DNA from: Palsa-465 sp963800475
Lineage (GTDB): Bacteria; Actinomycetota; Thermoleophilia; Solirubrobacterales; Solirubrobacteraceae
DNA: 64,000 nucleotides
Reading direction: 5' to 3'
Assembly: GCA_963800475.1 (NCBI GenBank)
Contig: CAWDAZ010000004.1
Location: forward strand, 806,001 to 870,000
The position numbers and the translations under genes were made by a program. Every line of letters starts with the position of its first letter. Within the stretch, counting starts at the first letter, position 1. Below the pieces are notes generated by a model. That model did not search any database and was not told where the DNA came from. It saw only the letters and a program-made list of their open reading frames with translations. This document shows positions 45,080-53,156 of this stretch, piece by piece.

Positions 45080-45529
45080 TTAGAGGGAGGCGGCGCCGCC
45101 CCGTGGGCCACGGGTGCGTGGGTTTCCGTACGCGAGAGGGTGGATTTGGCGGCGCGAGTGGCCCACGGGTCGGCGCCGCCTCCCTCTGCCTAAACACATC
45201 CACGCGAAGAACACCCACAGCAGCCAGGCACCCGCGAGTCCGATCAGGACCAGCGCGACGACGGCGAGCACGGCGAGCATCGCGACGAGAATCGCGATCG
45301 CGAGGGTCGCCTTGACCCAGAGGGGAGTCTTGTGCCGCTCGTCGCGGGGCGCGGGGAGGTCTGAGACGACGTGGTCGAGCTCGCCGTAGGTGCGCGCGGA
45401 GAACGCCGCCCCGAGTCGGTCCTCGAGCTCCTCGGTCAGCAGGCGGCCCTCGGCGGCGGCATGACGGAGGCGATCGGCAACCTGCTCGCGATCGTTGTCC
45501 GAGGCTCGTAGCGTGGCCCGCCTAACCAT
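45080..45529 (-). CDS. DUF1707-domain membrane protein with repeat-encoded tail
   Basis: 149 residues. LRASDNDREQVADRLRHAAAEGRLLTEELEDRLGAAFSARTYGELDHVVSDLP is a DUF1707 domain, followed by a hydrophobic hairpin (AILVAMLAVLAVVALVLIGLAGAWLLWVFFAW). The last ~36 residues (GRGRRRRPVGHSRRQ...RGPRGGAASL) are encoded by the 30-bp inverted-repeat element at 45082-45187, so the original stop was probably lost. DUF1707 proteins are actinobacterial and poorly understood. Second gene after the AhpD-like gene (9 bp gap). Confidence 0.8.
   Translation of the reverse strand: MVRRATLRASDNDREQVADRLRHAAAEGRLLTEELEDRLGAAFSARTYGELDHVVSDLPAPRDERHKTPLWVKATLAIAILVAMLAVLAVVALVLIGLAGAWLLWVFFAWMCLGRGRRRRPVGHSRRQIHPLAYGNPRTRGPRGGAASL
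45082..45187. repeat. 30-bp inverted repeat pair, REP/MITE-like
   Basis: Arms 45082-45111 and 45158-45187 match at 29 of 30 positions around a 46-bp spacer. They begin AGAGGGAGGCGGCGCCG. Folded, this is a long GC-rich hairpin; it may also terminate lepA. It lies wholly inside the end of the DUF1707 coding frame. Confidence 0.85.
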
Positions 45530-45538
45530 GCGCGGAGG

Positions 45539-46138
45539 TTACCGCGCGCCCACCTCGGCGCCAAGCGACTCGTTCCGGTCGGGCGCCACGCAGTACATGC
45601 CCTCGGTGAAGCCCTGGCCCTCGATGCCGAGCGCCCAGTTCGACCGCGAGTACAGGTTCTCGAGCGCGATCGCCATCGTCAGCTCGACGAGCTGGCGCTC
45701 GTCGAAGTGCCCGCGTAGGCGCTCGAACAGCTCGTCGGAGACATCCACGGGAGTACGGGTCATGCCCTCCGCGTACTCGAGCACGAGCCGCTCGAGGGGC
45801 TCGAACAGGTCGGACTCGCGCCACACGAGCATTTCGCGCAGCTGCTCGTCGGAGAGCCCGGACTGCTGCGCCAGGTAGGAGCCGAAATCAAGGCACCACT
45901 CGCATCCGACCAGCTGCGAGGTGCGGAGCATCGCCAGCTGCTTGAGGCGCTCGTCGACCGACTTCGAATGACGCTCCAGCGCCAGCGACGCGACGCCGAC
46001 GCCGAGCAGCAGCGGGCGGTGGTGGGCGAGGATCTGCATCGGCTCGAGCTCCCGGCCGTACGTGCGTCTGGCAGTCCGGTACGAGTAGCGGCGGATCAGA
46101 TCGGGACCGTGGAGCTCAGCCGGCTTGAGTCGCGACAT
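45539..46138 (-). CDS. AhpD-like carboxymuconolactone decarboxylase-family protein
   Basis: 199 residues. KQLAMLRTSQLVGCEWCLDFGSYLAQQSGLSDEQLREM is the CMD/AhpD alkylhydroperoxidase core with CxxC (CEWC); the usual His three residues after the second Cys is replaced (CLDFGS), so classic peroxidase chemistry is uncertain. Preceded and overlapped by a membrane gene (23 bp), followed by the DUF1707 gene: one minus-strand operon with the FAD enzyme. Confidence 0.8.
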   Translation of the reverse strand: MSRLKPAELHGPDLIRRYSYRTARRTYGRELEPMQILAHHRPLLLGVGVASLALERHSKSVDERLKQLAMLRTSQLVGCEWCLDFGSYLAQQSGLSDEQLREMLVWRESDLFEPLERLVLEYAEGMTRTPVDVSDELFERLRGHFDERQLVELTMAIALENLYSRSNWALGIEGQGFTEGMYCVAPDRNESLGAEVGAR

Positions 46139-46553
46139 CGAGCCTCCTTTCGGGTTGCTTGGTGACGGCCACCATCGCCAGGCAGACGACGATCAGCTCG
46201 AGCAGAAAGGAGCCGAGGCTGATCGTGTTGTCGGTGGCCGACAGGTGGTCGGTGGTTGTGAGGTGGTAGATGAAGTGGGGGAGCGTGGCCGCGAGGAACG
46301 CCGCCCCGGCGACCAGCACGAGCCGCCGCTCGAACCAGATCGCGGCGCACGCGAGCAGCACCGCGAAGCCGAGCTCGGCGGCGGCGTAGTCGCGCAGCAG
46401 GTGCTCGTTGTAGACCCCGAGCGGGGCCACCCAGTGGTGGCCGAAGCCGGGGAAGGTGGTGTAGAAGGAGCGCGGTGCGGTCAGGCCCCAGACGCCGATC
46501 TCGGCCTGCGCGGCCGCGACGAGCGCGAGCGCGATGCGCGCCGCAGACCTCAT
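46116..46553 (-). CDS. Four-helix integral membrane protein
   Basis: 145 residues with four hydrophobic helices (ALALVAAAQAEIGVWGL, YAAAELGFAVLLACAAIWF, LVLVAGAAFLAATLPHFIYHL, SLGSFLLELIVVCLAMVAV). HHWVAPLGVYNEHLLRDY and HFIYHLTTTDHL contribute conserved-looking His residues. GGAGG lies 7 nt before ATG 46553. It overlaps the FAD gene by ATGA and the AhpD-like gene by 23 bp. Unknown function. Confidence 0.7.
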   Translation of the reverse strand: MRSAARIALALVAAAQAEIGVWGLTAPRSFYTTFPGFGHHWVAPLGVYNEHLLRDYAAAELGFAVLLACAAIWFERRLVLVAGAAFLAATLPHFIYHLTTTDHLSATDNTISLGSFLLELIVVCLAMVAVTKQPERRLDVATQAG

Positions 46554-47713
46554 CCCGCCACCTCCCGACCCGCGCCGGTACCGGCAACCGAGACGGCCAG
46601 GCACGACGCGTCGATCGCGCTCGCCCACGCGATCTCGGACAGGCATCCCGGTGCGGCGACCATGTCGCCCGCGAGGTACACGCCCTCCGAGCGCTGCACG
46701 GCCGGCCGGTCGCGCCATGTCGTCCCGGGCGGGTCGAGCGCGGCGGTGCGGCCGTCCATCACCTGGCGGCGCCGCCACGTCTCGCGCTCGCGCCAGCCGC
46801 TGTACGAGGCGTCGAGCAATGCTTCGAGCCGCCGCGCCGCCGACTCGACGGGCTCGCCCGGCCGGATCGGCATCTGCGCCTGGATCAGCTCCTCGCCCGG
46901 CGGCGCGAGCGTCTCGTCGGCTGCCGTGTAGCGCTCGATCCAGCCGCACTCCTGGAGGTCGACGACGACGAACGGATCACCGCGACGGTGCCGAACCGCA
47001 AGGTCCAGGCACACGGCGTGGCCGCTGAGCCACTCAAGGCTGTCGTCCCGGAGCAGCAGTCGGGCGTCCGCGAGCTCGGTGGCGACGATCACCGGCGGAT
47101 CGGGAAGCGTCTCGGCGCGGCGGCCGCATACGATCTCGACGCCGAGCCGCTCGGCCCGGGCCTGCATCAGCTCGACGATCGCGCTCCAGCCGCCGATCGG
47201 GTACCTGGCCGTCGGCGGCGCCGACAGCAACCCGCGAACGAGCGGCTCCCACAGGAAGGCCGCCGACAGAGCGCCCGGGTCGTGGTAGTAGGTGAGGATG
47301 CCGGTGCTCCGGGACAGGACCTCGGCGGCCTGCTCACCGACCTGGTCGGACGCCCAGGTCCTGAAGTCGAGATCCACCGGTGCCGTGCGCCCGCGCAGCC
47401 GCAGCGCCGCGACGGCCGCACCGACCGCCGGGACGCGGCGAATTTCGTCCTCCCAGCGGAAGCGCACGCCGGACAGGCGGGGACGGGCGTAGGGCGGAAT
47501 CAGGTCGCGTTCGCCAAGCCATCTCCAGAACGGACTCGAGGCGAGCACCGCATGCGGCCCGAGGTTGGCCTTGTACGGGCCGTCCGTACTGCGTGCCCGG
47601 CCCCCGAGTTGCTCGTGCGCCTCGACGAGCAAGACCTGGGCGCCCTGCTCGGCGCAGGAGATCGCGGCGGTCAGCCCCGCGAGCCCGCCGCCAACAACAG
47701 TGATCGTGTCCAT
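46550..47713 (-). CDS. FAD-dependent oxidoreductase (amine oxidase/phytoene desaturase-like)
   Basis: 387 residues. The N-terminal dinucleotide fold has VVGGGLAGLTAAISCAEQGAQVLLVEAHEQLGGRARS; the C-terminal FAD motif is GVYLAGDMVAAPGCLSEIAWASAI. Substrate unknown. ATG 47713 follows TAGTCT by 6 nt. It is divergent from a MocR-type regulator with 44 bp between, so it is a likely target of that regulator. First gene of the minus-strand operon FAD - membrane - AhpD-like - DUF1707. Confidence 0.8.
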   Translation of the reverse strand: MDTITVVGGGLAGLTAAISCAEQGAQVLLVEAHEQLGGRARSTDGPYKANLGPHAVLASSPFWRWLGERDLIPPYARPRLSGVRFRWEDEIRRVPAVGAAVAALRLRGRTAPVDLDFRTWASDQVGEQAAEVLSRSTGILTYYHDPGALSAAFLWEPLVRGLLSAPPTARYPIGGWSAIVELMQARAERLGVEIVCGRRAETLPDPPVIVATELADARLLLRDDSLEWLSGHAVCLDLAVRHRRGDPFVVVDLQECGWIERYTAADETLAPPGEELIQAQMPIRPGEPVESAARRLEALLDASYSGWRERETWRRRQVMDGRTAALDPPGTTWRDRPAVQRSEGVYLAGDMVAAPGCLSEIAWASAIDASCLAVSVAGTGAGREVAG

Positions 47714-47731
47714 GGCGGCAGACTATGGGCA

Positions 47732-47781
47732 AACTGGCTCGGTGTTAAGGTCCAGTTGTGGGCAACCAGACAGAGCCAGTT
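47732..47781. promoter_or_regulatory. AACTGG/CCAGTT operator repeats
   Basis: AACTGG (47732-47737), CCAGTT (47752-47757) and CCAGTT (47776-47781). The first lies between the two divergent -10 boxes (TAGTCT at 47725-47720 on minus, TAAGGT at 47746-47751 on plus); the second ends at the regulator's GTG. Candidate sites for the MocR-type protein. Confidence 0.4.
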
Positions 47782-49173
47782 ACGGTGCATGATCGCTTCG
47801 GGCCGGAGCTGCCGCTCGGCCTCGAGCGCAGCTCGGGCCGCCCCCTCCACGAACAGCTCGAGACCGCGCTGCGCGAGTACGTCCGCGCCGGCCGCCTGCC
47901 GCCGAGCGCGAAGCTGCCGTCCTCGAGGGCGCTCGCTCAGTCGCTCGGGATCTCCCGGGGCGTCGTGCTCGAGGCGTACTCACAGCTGATCGCGGAGGGC
48001 TACCTCGTCTCGAGCCGGGGCGCGCCGACCCGCGTCGCCGCGATGCCGAGCATCGAGCGCCCGCCCGTGCCGGCGAGCTCGCTGGAGCCGGCGTGCCGCC
48101 ACCGGTTCGACCCGGGACTCCCCGACCTCGCGGCGTTTCCTCGCGAACAGTGGGGGCGGTCGCTGCGCGTCGCCCTGCGGGAGGCCCCGTTCGCGGCGTT
48201 CGACGAGGGGGACCCGCGGGGGGCGACGGCGTTGCGCAACGAGTTGATGGGGTACCTCGGCAGGACCAGAGGCGCCGCTCCGGAGCCGGAGCACACGATC
48301 GTGTGCGCGGGGGCAACGCAGGGGTTCATGCAGCTCTGCAGGGTTCTGCACGAGCGGGGAGTCGAGCGGATCGCGGTCGAGCGGCCCGGGTGGAACCGGC
48401 ATCGGGCGGTGGCCGAAGGCGCGGGGCTCGAGCCGGTCGGGATCGGAGTCGACGAGCACGGCATCGTGGTCGACGAGCTCGCCGCGTCGGGCTGCGAGGC
48501 GGTGGTCGTCACCCCCGCGCACCAATTCCCGACCGGCGCGGTGATGTCGTCGGAGCGCCGCACGGTGCTGCTCGAGTGGGCCGAGGACGAGGACGCGCTG
48601 ATCGTCGAGGACGACTACGACTCCGAGCTTCGCTACGACCGCGTGCCGGTCGGCGCGCTGCAGGGGCTTGCCCCCGAGCGCGTGCTGCAGCTCGGCTCGC
48701 TCAGCAAGCGGCTGGCTCCCGGGGTCAAGATCGGGTGGATGCTGTCGCCCTCGTGGCTGAGCGGCGCGCTCACCTATGAGCAGGGCCTGGCGGGGGCGGC
48801 GCCCGGAGCGCTCGAGCAGCTGGCGCTGGCGGACTTCCTCGCGCGGGGAGAGCTCGACCGGCACCTTCGGCGAATGCGGCTGCGGTATCGCGAGCGCCGC
48901 AGCGCCGTGGTCGACCAGCTCGCGCGCCGGCTTCCGGGCGCGCGTGCGTTCGGGATCGCGGCCGGCCTGTACGTGCTCGTGCTGTTGCCGGCGGGAACGG
49001 ACGAGCACGCGGTGCTGCGCGCAGCAGCGGGTGGTGGCGTCGCGCTCGAAGGGCTCTCGTCCCACGGCGGCAGCGACGACGACCCCGGCGTCGTGTTCGG
49101 CTACGCCTCGCGGTCGGTGCCCGAGATCGAGGCCGGGCTCGCGTCGCTGACGCATGCCTTGGCAGACATATAA
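47758..49173 (+). CDS. MocR/PdxR-type regulator (GntR HTH + aminotransferase fold)
   Basis: 471 residues. The winged helix-turn-helix (about 25-95, GRPLHEQLETALREYVRAGRLPPSAKLPSSRALAQSLGISRGVVLEAYSQLIAEGYL) is fused to a fold-type I PLP domain. The Schiff-base Lys317 is in LGSLSKRLAPGVKIGW and VVVTPAHQFPTG, DDYDSELRYD are PLP contacts. Such regulators sense PLP or an amine/amino acid. GTG 47758 follows TAAGGT by 6 nt. Probably controls itself and the divergent FAD enzyme operon. Confidence 0.92.
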   Translation: MGNQTEPVTVHDRFGPELPLGLERSSGRPLHEQLETALREYVRAGRLPPSAKLPSSRALAQSLGISRGVVLEAYSQLIAEGYLVSSRGAPTRVAAMPSIERPPVPASSLEPACRHRFDPGLPDLAAFPREQWGRSLRVALREAPFAAFDEGDPRGATALRNELMGYLGRTRGAAPEPEHTIVCAGATQGFMQLCRVLHERGVERIAVERPGWNRHRAVAEGAGLEPVGIGVDEHGIVVDELAASGCEAVVVTPAHQFPTGAVMSSERRTVLLEWAEDEDALIVEDDYDSELRYDRVPVGALQGLAPERVLQLGSLSKRLAPGVKIGWMLSPSWLSGALTYEQGLAGAAPGALEQLALADFLARGELDRHLRRMRLRYRERRSAVVDQLARRLPGARAFGIAAGLYVLVLLPAGTDEHAVLRAAAGGGVALEGLSSHGGSDDDPGVVFGYASRSVPEIEAGLASLTHALADI

Positions 49174-49194
49174 CTATTTGGCAATATAAGACCC

Positions 49195-49515
49195 ATGGCG
49201 ACGGCAACCTGGGCAGCGCTCTCCGATCCGCATCGCCGGGCGATGCTCGAGTTGCTACGAGAGCGTCCGCGCCCGGTCGGCGAGCTGGTCGAGCATCTCG
49301 GCCTCAGCCAGCCCGGGACCTCCAAGCACCTGCGGGTCTTGCGCGAGGCGGGATTGGTGAGTGCCCGAGCCGACGCGCAACGCCGCGTCTACCAACTCAA
49401 CGGCGAGCCGCTGCGCGAGCTCGATCACTGGCTTGCCCCCTACCGGAGCTTCTGGTCCGAGCGCCTCGATGCGCTCGAGCGCCATTTGGACGACAAGCGA
49501 ACCGTGGAGGACTGA
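49195..49515 (+). CDS. ArsR-family transcriptional regulator
   Basis: 106 residues. Winged helix WAALSDPHRRAMLELLRERPRPVGELVEHLGLSQPGTSKHLRVLREAGLVSARADAQRRVYQL. No metal-binding Cys pair, so it belongs to the metal-independent branch that usually sits next to an AHSA1 gene, as here (the AHSA1 ATG follows the stop by 1 bp). The upstream 21 bp are AT-rich (TATTTGGCAATATAAG). Confidence 0.9.
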   Translation: MATATWAALSDPHRRAMLELLRERPRPVGELVEHLGLSQPGTSKHLRVLREAGLVSARADAQRRVYQLNGEPLRELDHWLAPYRSFWSERLDALERHLDDKRTVED

Positions 49516-49516
49516 G

Positions 49517-50035
49517 ATGGAGACCAGCTATGAATCGATCGACGGACGGCCCGAGCTGCGGTTGGAGCGCCGCATCGCGCATCCGATCGGTGCGGTCTGG
49601 ACGGCGATCACCGACAAGCGGGAGCTGTCGCGATGGTTCCCCTCGACGGTTGACGGCGAGCTCCGACCGGGGGAGGCGCTCTCGTTCAGCTTCCTCGATC
49701 ATCCGGACGTGCCCGATATGCAGGGTCGCGTCACCGACGTCGAGGAGCCGCGAGTGCTCGCCTTCTACTGGGGAGAGGATCACCTGCGGTTCGAGCTCGA
49801 GCCCGCGGGCGACGGCGAGACCGACTTGCGGCTGACCGTGCTGCTCGAAGCCGAGGCGAAGGCCGCGCGGGACGGGGCAGGGTGGAGCGTGTGCCTCGCG
49901 CGGCTCGAGGCGGCGCTGGATGGAGCCGACAAGCAGACGCTCGAGCGGATCAACGGCGGCTGGCGCGAGCACTACGACGAGTACTCCCGCCGCGGCTTTC
50001 CGGCGACCGCGCCGATCCCAGAGAGTGTCTCGTAG
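49517..50035 (+). CDS. AHSA1/START-domain protein
   Basis: 172 residues. ERRIAHPIGAVWTAITDKRELSRWFPSTVDGELRPGEALSFSF is the AHSA1 (SRPBCC) start, with a hydrophobic-cavity fold that binds lipids or small molecules. Coupled to the ArsR gene. ATG 49517 follows its stop by 1 nt. The ligand is unknown; the pair probably forms a ligand-responsive module. Confidence 0.85.
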   Translation: METSYESIDGRPELRLERRIAHPIGAVWTAITDKRELSRWFPSTVDGELRPGEALSFSFLDHPDVPDMQGRVTDVEEPRVLAFYWGEDHLRFELEPAGDGETDLRLTVLLEAEAKAARDGAGWSVCLARLEAALDGADKQTLERINGGWREHYDEYSRRGFPATAPIPESVS

Positions 50036-50048
50036 GCGAGATCGCGCG

Positions 50049-50363
50049 CTAAGTGCTCACGTCCGCTAGGTCCATCGAGCTCGCGATCGTGTGGAACTTG
50101 ACATCTGGGGGCGCGACGACCGCGTCCGGGATCGCCCGCATGAACTCGGCGATGTGCGCAGTCGCGAAGTGCCGCTGCAGCGCTGCGTCGTCCTCCCACT
50201 CCTCGACGAACACGAACTCGTTCGGGACTTCGATGTCTTCGTAGACGCGATAGCTGATGCACCCGGGCTCGATCCGCGATGCTTCCGCGACGGCCTGGCT
50301 GACCCGGATCAGGTCCTCGCGCCGCTCGGGGTCGGTCCGCACGCGCCCAACCACCACGATCAT
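50049..50363 (-). CDS. Antibiotic biosynthesis monooxygenase (ABM) domain protein
   Basis: 104 residues, dimeric ferredoxin-like fold. MIVVVGRVRTDPERREDLIRVSQAVAEASRIEPGCISYRVYEDIEVPNEFVFVEEWEDDAALQRHFATAHIAEFMRAI matches ABM/YgiN quinol monooxygenase-type proteins. A GGGAG Shine-Dalgarno precedes ATG 50363. Stands alone between convergent and divergent neighbours; substrate unknown. Confidence 0.85.
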   Translation of the reverse strand: MIVVVGRVRTDPERREDLIRVSQAVAEASRIEPGCISYRVYEDIEVPNEFVFVEEWEDDAALQRHFATAHIAEFMRAIPDAVVAPPDVKFHTIASSMDLADVST

Positions 50364-50460
50364 CTCGGCTCCCCTCGTTCTCGGTCCCGCAAGCGCGGCC
50401 CGGGCCAAGCGTAACGGCGCGGGGGCCTCGGTTTGCGCCGCCGTGTGACAATCCCGGCCC

Positions 50461-51258
50461 GTGGAGCTCGGCCTCAACGCCCGCGCCTGCATCGTCACCG
50501 GTGCCTCACGGGGGATCGGGAGGGCGGCCGCGATCACGCTCGCGGGGGAGGGCGCGTCGGTGCTGCTGCTCGGACGCAGTGCCGAGTCGCTGGCCGAGGT
50601 CGCGAAGGCGGTCGGCGACGCCGGCGGGCGGCCGGAGACGCTCGTACTCGATCTGCTCGACCGCGACGCCGGCGCGCGCGTGGTGCTCGAGTGCCTCGAG
50701 CGCTTCGGGCGAATCGACGCGCTCGTCAACAACGCCGGCACCAGCTCGGTCCGCTCGCTCGAGGAGCTGACCGACGCCGACTGGCAGCAGCAGTGGGAGC
50801 TCAACGTGATGGTGCCGATGCGGCTGATGCGCGCGGCCGCCCCGGCGATGGCGCAGAACCGGTGGGGCAGGATCGTGAACGTGTCCTCGTCCTCCGGGAA
50901 GCGCCCGGGCAAGCGGAACATGCCGTACTCGGTGACGAAGGCGGCGGAGCTGTCGCTATCGCGGTCGTTCGCCGATCTGTACGCCCCGCAGGGGGTGCTC
51001 GTCAATGCGATCGCGCCCGGTCCGATCGCGTCCGACCTGTGGCTGGCGCCGGGCGGCCTCGCCGACCAGATCGCCGAAGCCCAGGGCATCAGCCGCGAGC
51101 AGGCGCTCGAGGCGACCGCGAGCGGCGTCCCGATCGGCCGGCTCGGGAGCGAGCAGGAGATCGCGTCGGTGATCGCGTTCCTGTGCTCGGAGGCCGCGTC
51201 GTACGTGGCCGGCGCCGCGTGGTCGGCCGACGGCGGGATCGTTCAGGTGATCATCTAG
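50461..51258 (+). CDS. SDR-family oxidoreductase (FabG-like)
   Basis: 265 residues. TGASRGIG (13-20), NNAGTSS, and the catalytic SSSSGK...YSVTK set are present; the C-terminus AASYVAGAAWSADGGI is typical. Substrate unknown; the proximity of two MaoC-type dehydratases suggests acyl-thioester or steroid metabolism. GTG 50461 with GACAAT 8 nt upstream. Confidence 0.9.
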   Translation: MELGLNARACIVTGASRGIGRAAAITLAGEGASVLLLGRSAESLAEVAKAVGDAGGRPETLVLDLLDRDAGARVVLECLERFGRIDALVNNAGTSSVRSLEELTDADWQQQWELNVMVPMRLMRAAAPAMAQNRWGRIVNVSSSSGKRPGKRNMPYSVTKAAELSLSRSFADLYAPQGVLVNAIAPGPIASDLWLAPGGLADQIAEAQGISREQALEATASGVPIGRLGSEQEIASVIAFLCSEAASYVAGAAWSADGGIVQVII

Positions 51259-51268
51259 CGTCAGGCCG

Positions 51269-52168
51269 TCACGTCGGCACCGACGCGGACACGATCCAGG
51301 TCGAGGCGGGGGCGATCAGCCCGTCCGGCGTCATCCAATCGGCGAGCCCTTCGCGCAGCGCCTCGCGGATCGGCTCGTGCAGGTGCGCAGCACTGTCGCC
51401 CGCGAGTCGGAGGATCTCGCCCGCGGGGCCGAGCGCCATCGCGAGGTCGATCGCCTGATCGACATCCGTTCCAACGTTGATCGGGAGGTCGAGACGCCGG
51501 AGCGTGACGTCGGTGAAGCCGGCTGACAGCAGGATTCCGCTGGTCGTGTCGGCATTGGCCATCGAGAACGGACCAGGGCCGCAGGTCGGCTCGGCGTACT
51601 GCTCGGGCTTCGTGACGAAGCGCTCGGTGATCGTCTGGGCTCGGTACAGCCAGTCGTTCTCGACCTTGACACGCCACACCACCATCACGAGCCGGCCGCC
51701 GGGCACCAGCGCCTTGCGCACGTTCCGAAGCGCAACGACCGGGTTGGCGAAGAACATCGTCCCGAAGCGCGAGAAGGCCATCTCGTAGCGATCCGGAAAC
51801 TCCGTCAGCTCGACGTCGGCGACCTCGAAGCCGAGATTCTCAACCCCCGCCTCGGCCGCCTCCTGGCGTGCGGCTTCGACGAACCGCGGGGCGGCGTCGA
51901 CACCGACCGCGAAGCCATCGGGTCCGACGAGCTCGGCCAACTGCTGGGTCGTGTCACCGAAGCCGCAGCCGATGTCGAGTACGCGCTCACCCGGGCTAGG
52001 CGGGTGCAGCCGAAGCGCCTCATCGCCGTGGTTGCGCAGACCCGCCACGACGATCTCGCGGTACTTGACGAACCGATCGAAAAGCGGTCCGTCCCACGCC
52101 TCGATCGCCTCGGCGTTGTCGACAAACTCGCTGACGGGCTCGACCGTGCTCACCTCAATCACACCCAC
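51269..52168 (-). CDS. SAM-dependent methyltransferase
   Basis: About 299 residues, class I methyltransferase. Motif I is VLDIGCGFGDTTQQLAELVG, followed by VGVDAAPRFVEAARQEA and FSRFGTMFF; the C-terminal lid (about 185-299) is helical. GTG 52168 lies 5 nt after TAGGAT; GTG 52162 is an alternative. It is divergent from the MaoC pair (69 bp apart). Substrate unknown. Confidence 0.82.
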   Translation of the reverse strand: MGVIEVSTVEPVSEFVDNAEAIEAWDGPLFDRFVKYREIVVAGLRNHGDEALRLHPPSPGERVLDIGCGFGDTTQQLAELVGPDGFAVGVDAAPRFVEAARQEAAEAGVENLGFEVADVELTEFPDRYEMAFSRFGTMFFANPVVALRNVRKALVPGGRLVMVVWRVKVENDWLYRAQTITERFVTKPEQYAEPTCGPGPFSMANADTTSGILLSAGFTDVTLRRLDLPINVGTDVDQAIDLAMALGPAGEILRLAGDSAAHLHEPIREALREGLADWMTPDGLIAPASTWIVSASVPT

Positions 52169-52221
52169 GGCAGATCCTATCCGCGCGGACCGCCCGCCGG
52201 ATGGGTTGTTCGCCAGCCGTT

Positions 52222-52227
52222 TAGACT
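52222..52227 (+). promoter_or_regulatory. -10 box of MaoC pair
   Basis: TAGACT, 10 nt before ATG 52238; leaderless pattern. Confidence 0.4.
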
Positions 52228-52237
52228 GCCGCCCCTG

Positions 52238-52681
52238 ATGGCGGTCAAGACAGAGGCGATCGGCAAGACGTACGACCCCGTCACCTACGCGGTGGGACGC
52301 GAGAAGATCCGCGAGTACGCGTCCGCGGTCGGGGAGACGAATCCGCTGCACTTCGACCTCGACGCCGCCCGGTCCGCCGGGTACGCCGACGTGGTGGCGC
52401 CGCCGATGTTCGCGGTCGTGTACGCCGCGCGGGCCGTGGGCCCGGGGATCTTCGACCCGGAGGTGGGAATCAACTTCGCGATGATGGTCCACGCCGGGCA
52501 GGAGTTCGTGTGGGGCCCGGTCATCGTCGCCGGCGACGAGATCACCACCACCGCGAGCGTCAAGGACATCGCCGACCGCGGCGGGATGGCCTTCTACGTG
52601 TTCGAGTCGGTGTCGGAGAACCAGCGCGGCGAGACCGTGTGCACCGGCACCTGGACGCAGATCGTGAGGGGTGGAGCGTGA
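52238..52681 (+). CDS. MaoC-type dehydratase N-subunit (HadA/HadC-like)
   Basis: 147 residues, hot-dog fold. The entry YDPVTYAVGREKIREYASAVGETNPLHFDLDAARSAGYADVVAPPMF is typical of the non-catalytic FAS1-dehydratase subunit (MaoC_dehydrat_N). It is coupled by GTGA to the catalytic subunit next door. Together they resemble mycobacterial (3R)-hydroxyacyl-ACP dehydratase HadAB/HadBC heterodimers. Confidence 0.85.
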   Translation: MAVKTEAIGKTYDPVTYAVGREKIREYASAVGETNPLHFDLDAARSAGYADVVAPPMFAVVYAARAVGPGIFDPEVGINFAMMVHAGQEFVWGPVIVAGDEITTTASVKDIADRGGMAFYVFESVSENQRGETVCTGTWTQIVRGGA

Positions 52682-53058
52682 ACCAGGGTGACCAGATCGA
52701 GCTGAAGGTCACGCCGGACCCGTTCGTGACGGTTCGCTACGCGGGCGCGTCGGGCGACTTCAACCCGATCCACATCGACGAGGCGTTCGCGAACCAGGTC
52801 GGGCTCCCCGGGCGGATCCTCCACGGCCTGTGGACGATGGCTCAGGTCGCGCGCGCGATCACCGACGCGGCCGGGGGACCGGAGCAGCTCAAGCGGCTGT
52901 CGGTCCAGTTCCGGGGCATGGGCCAGCTCGGCGAGGAGATCGTCGTCTCCGGCGCGGTCAAGGAAGTCTCCGGCGGCGTCGCGATCGTGGAGGCCGAAGC
53001 GGAGCAGTCGGGCAACCGCATCATCCGCAACGGCGTCGCCGAGCTGGTCGCCGACTAG
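52678..53058 (+). CDS. MaoC-type dehydratase catalytic subunit (HadB-like)
   Basis: 126 residues. The hydratase-2 motif GDFNPIHIDEAFANQVGLPGRILHG supplies catalytic Asp27 and His32. GTG 52678 overlaps the preceding stop. The pair should dehydrate 3-hydroxyacyl thioesters in fatty-acid elongation or beta-oxidation. Short GC-rich tandem repeats begin at its stop codon. Confidence 0.9.
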   Translation: MNQGDQIELKVTPDPFVTVRYAGASGDFNPIHIDEAFANQVGLPGRILHGLWTMAQVARAITDAAGGPEQLKRLSVQFRGMGQLGEEIVVSGAVKEVSGGVAIVEAEAEQSGNRIIRNGVAELVAD

Positions 53059-53140
53059 CGCCCGCGAGGCGCCCGACCAGCGCCCGCGAGTCGCCGACTA
53101 GCGCCCGCGTAGCGCCCGACCAGCGCCCGCGTAGCGCCCC
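53057..53140 (+). repeat. Four ~22-bp tandem repeats after hadB-like gene
   Basis: Units start at 53057, 53079, 53100 and 53122, each beginning AGCGCCCGCG; units 1 and 3 end GCGCCCGACC. They start inside the stop codon of the dehydratase gene and occupy noncoding DNA before the 50-bp dyad. Confidence 0.7.
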
Positions 53141-53156
53141 GCGGCCGGTGCGGCCG

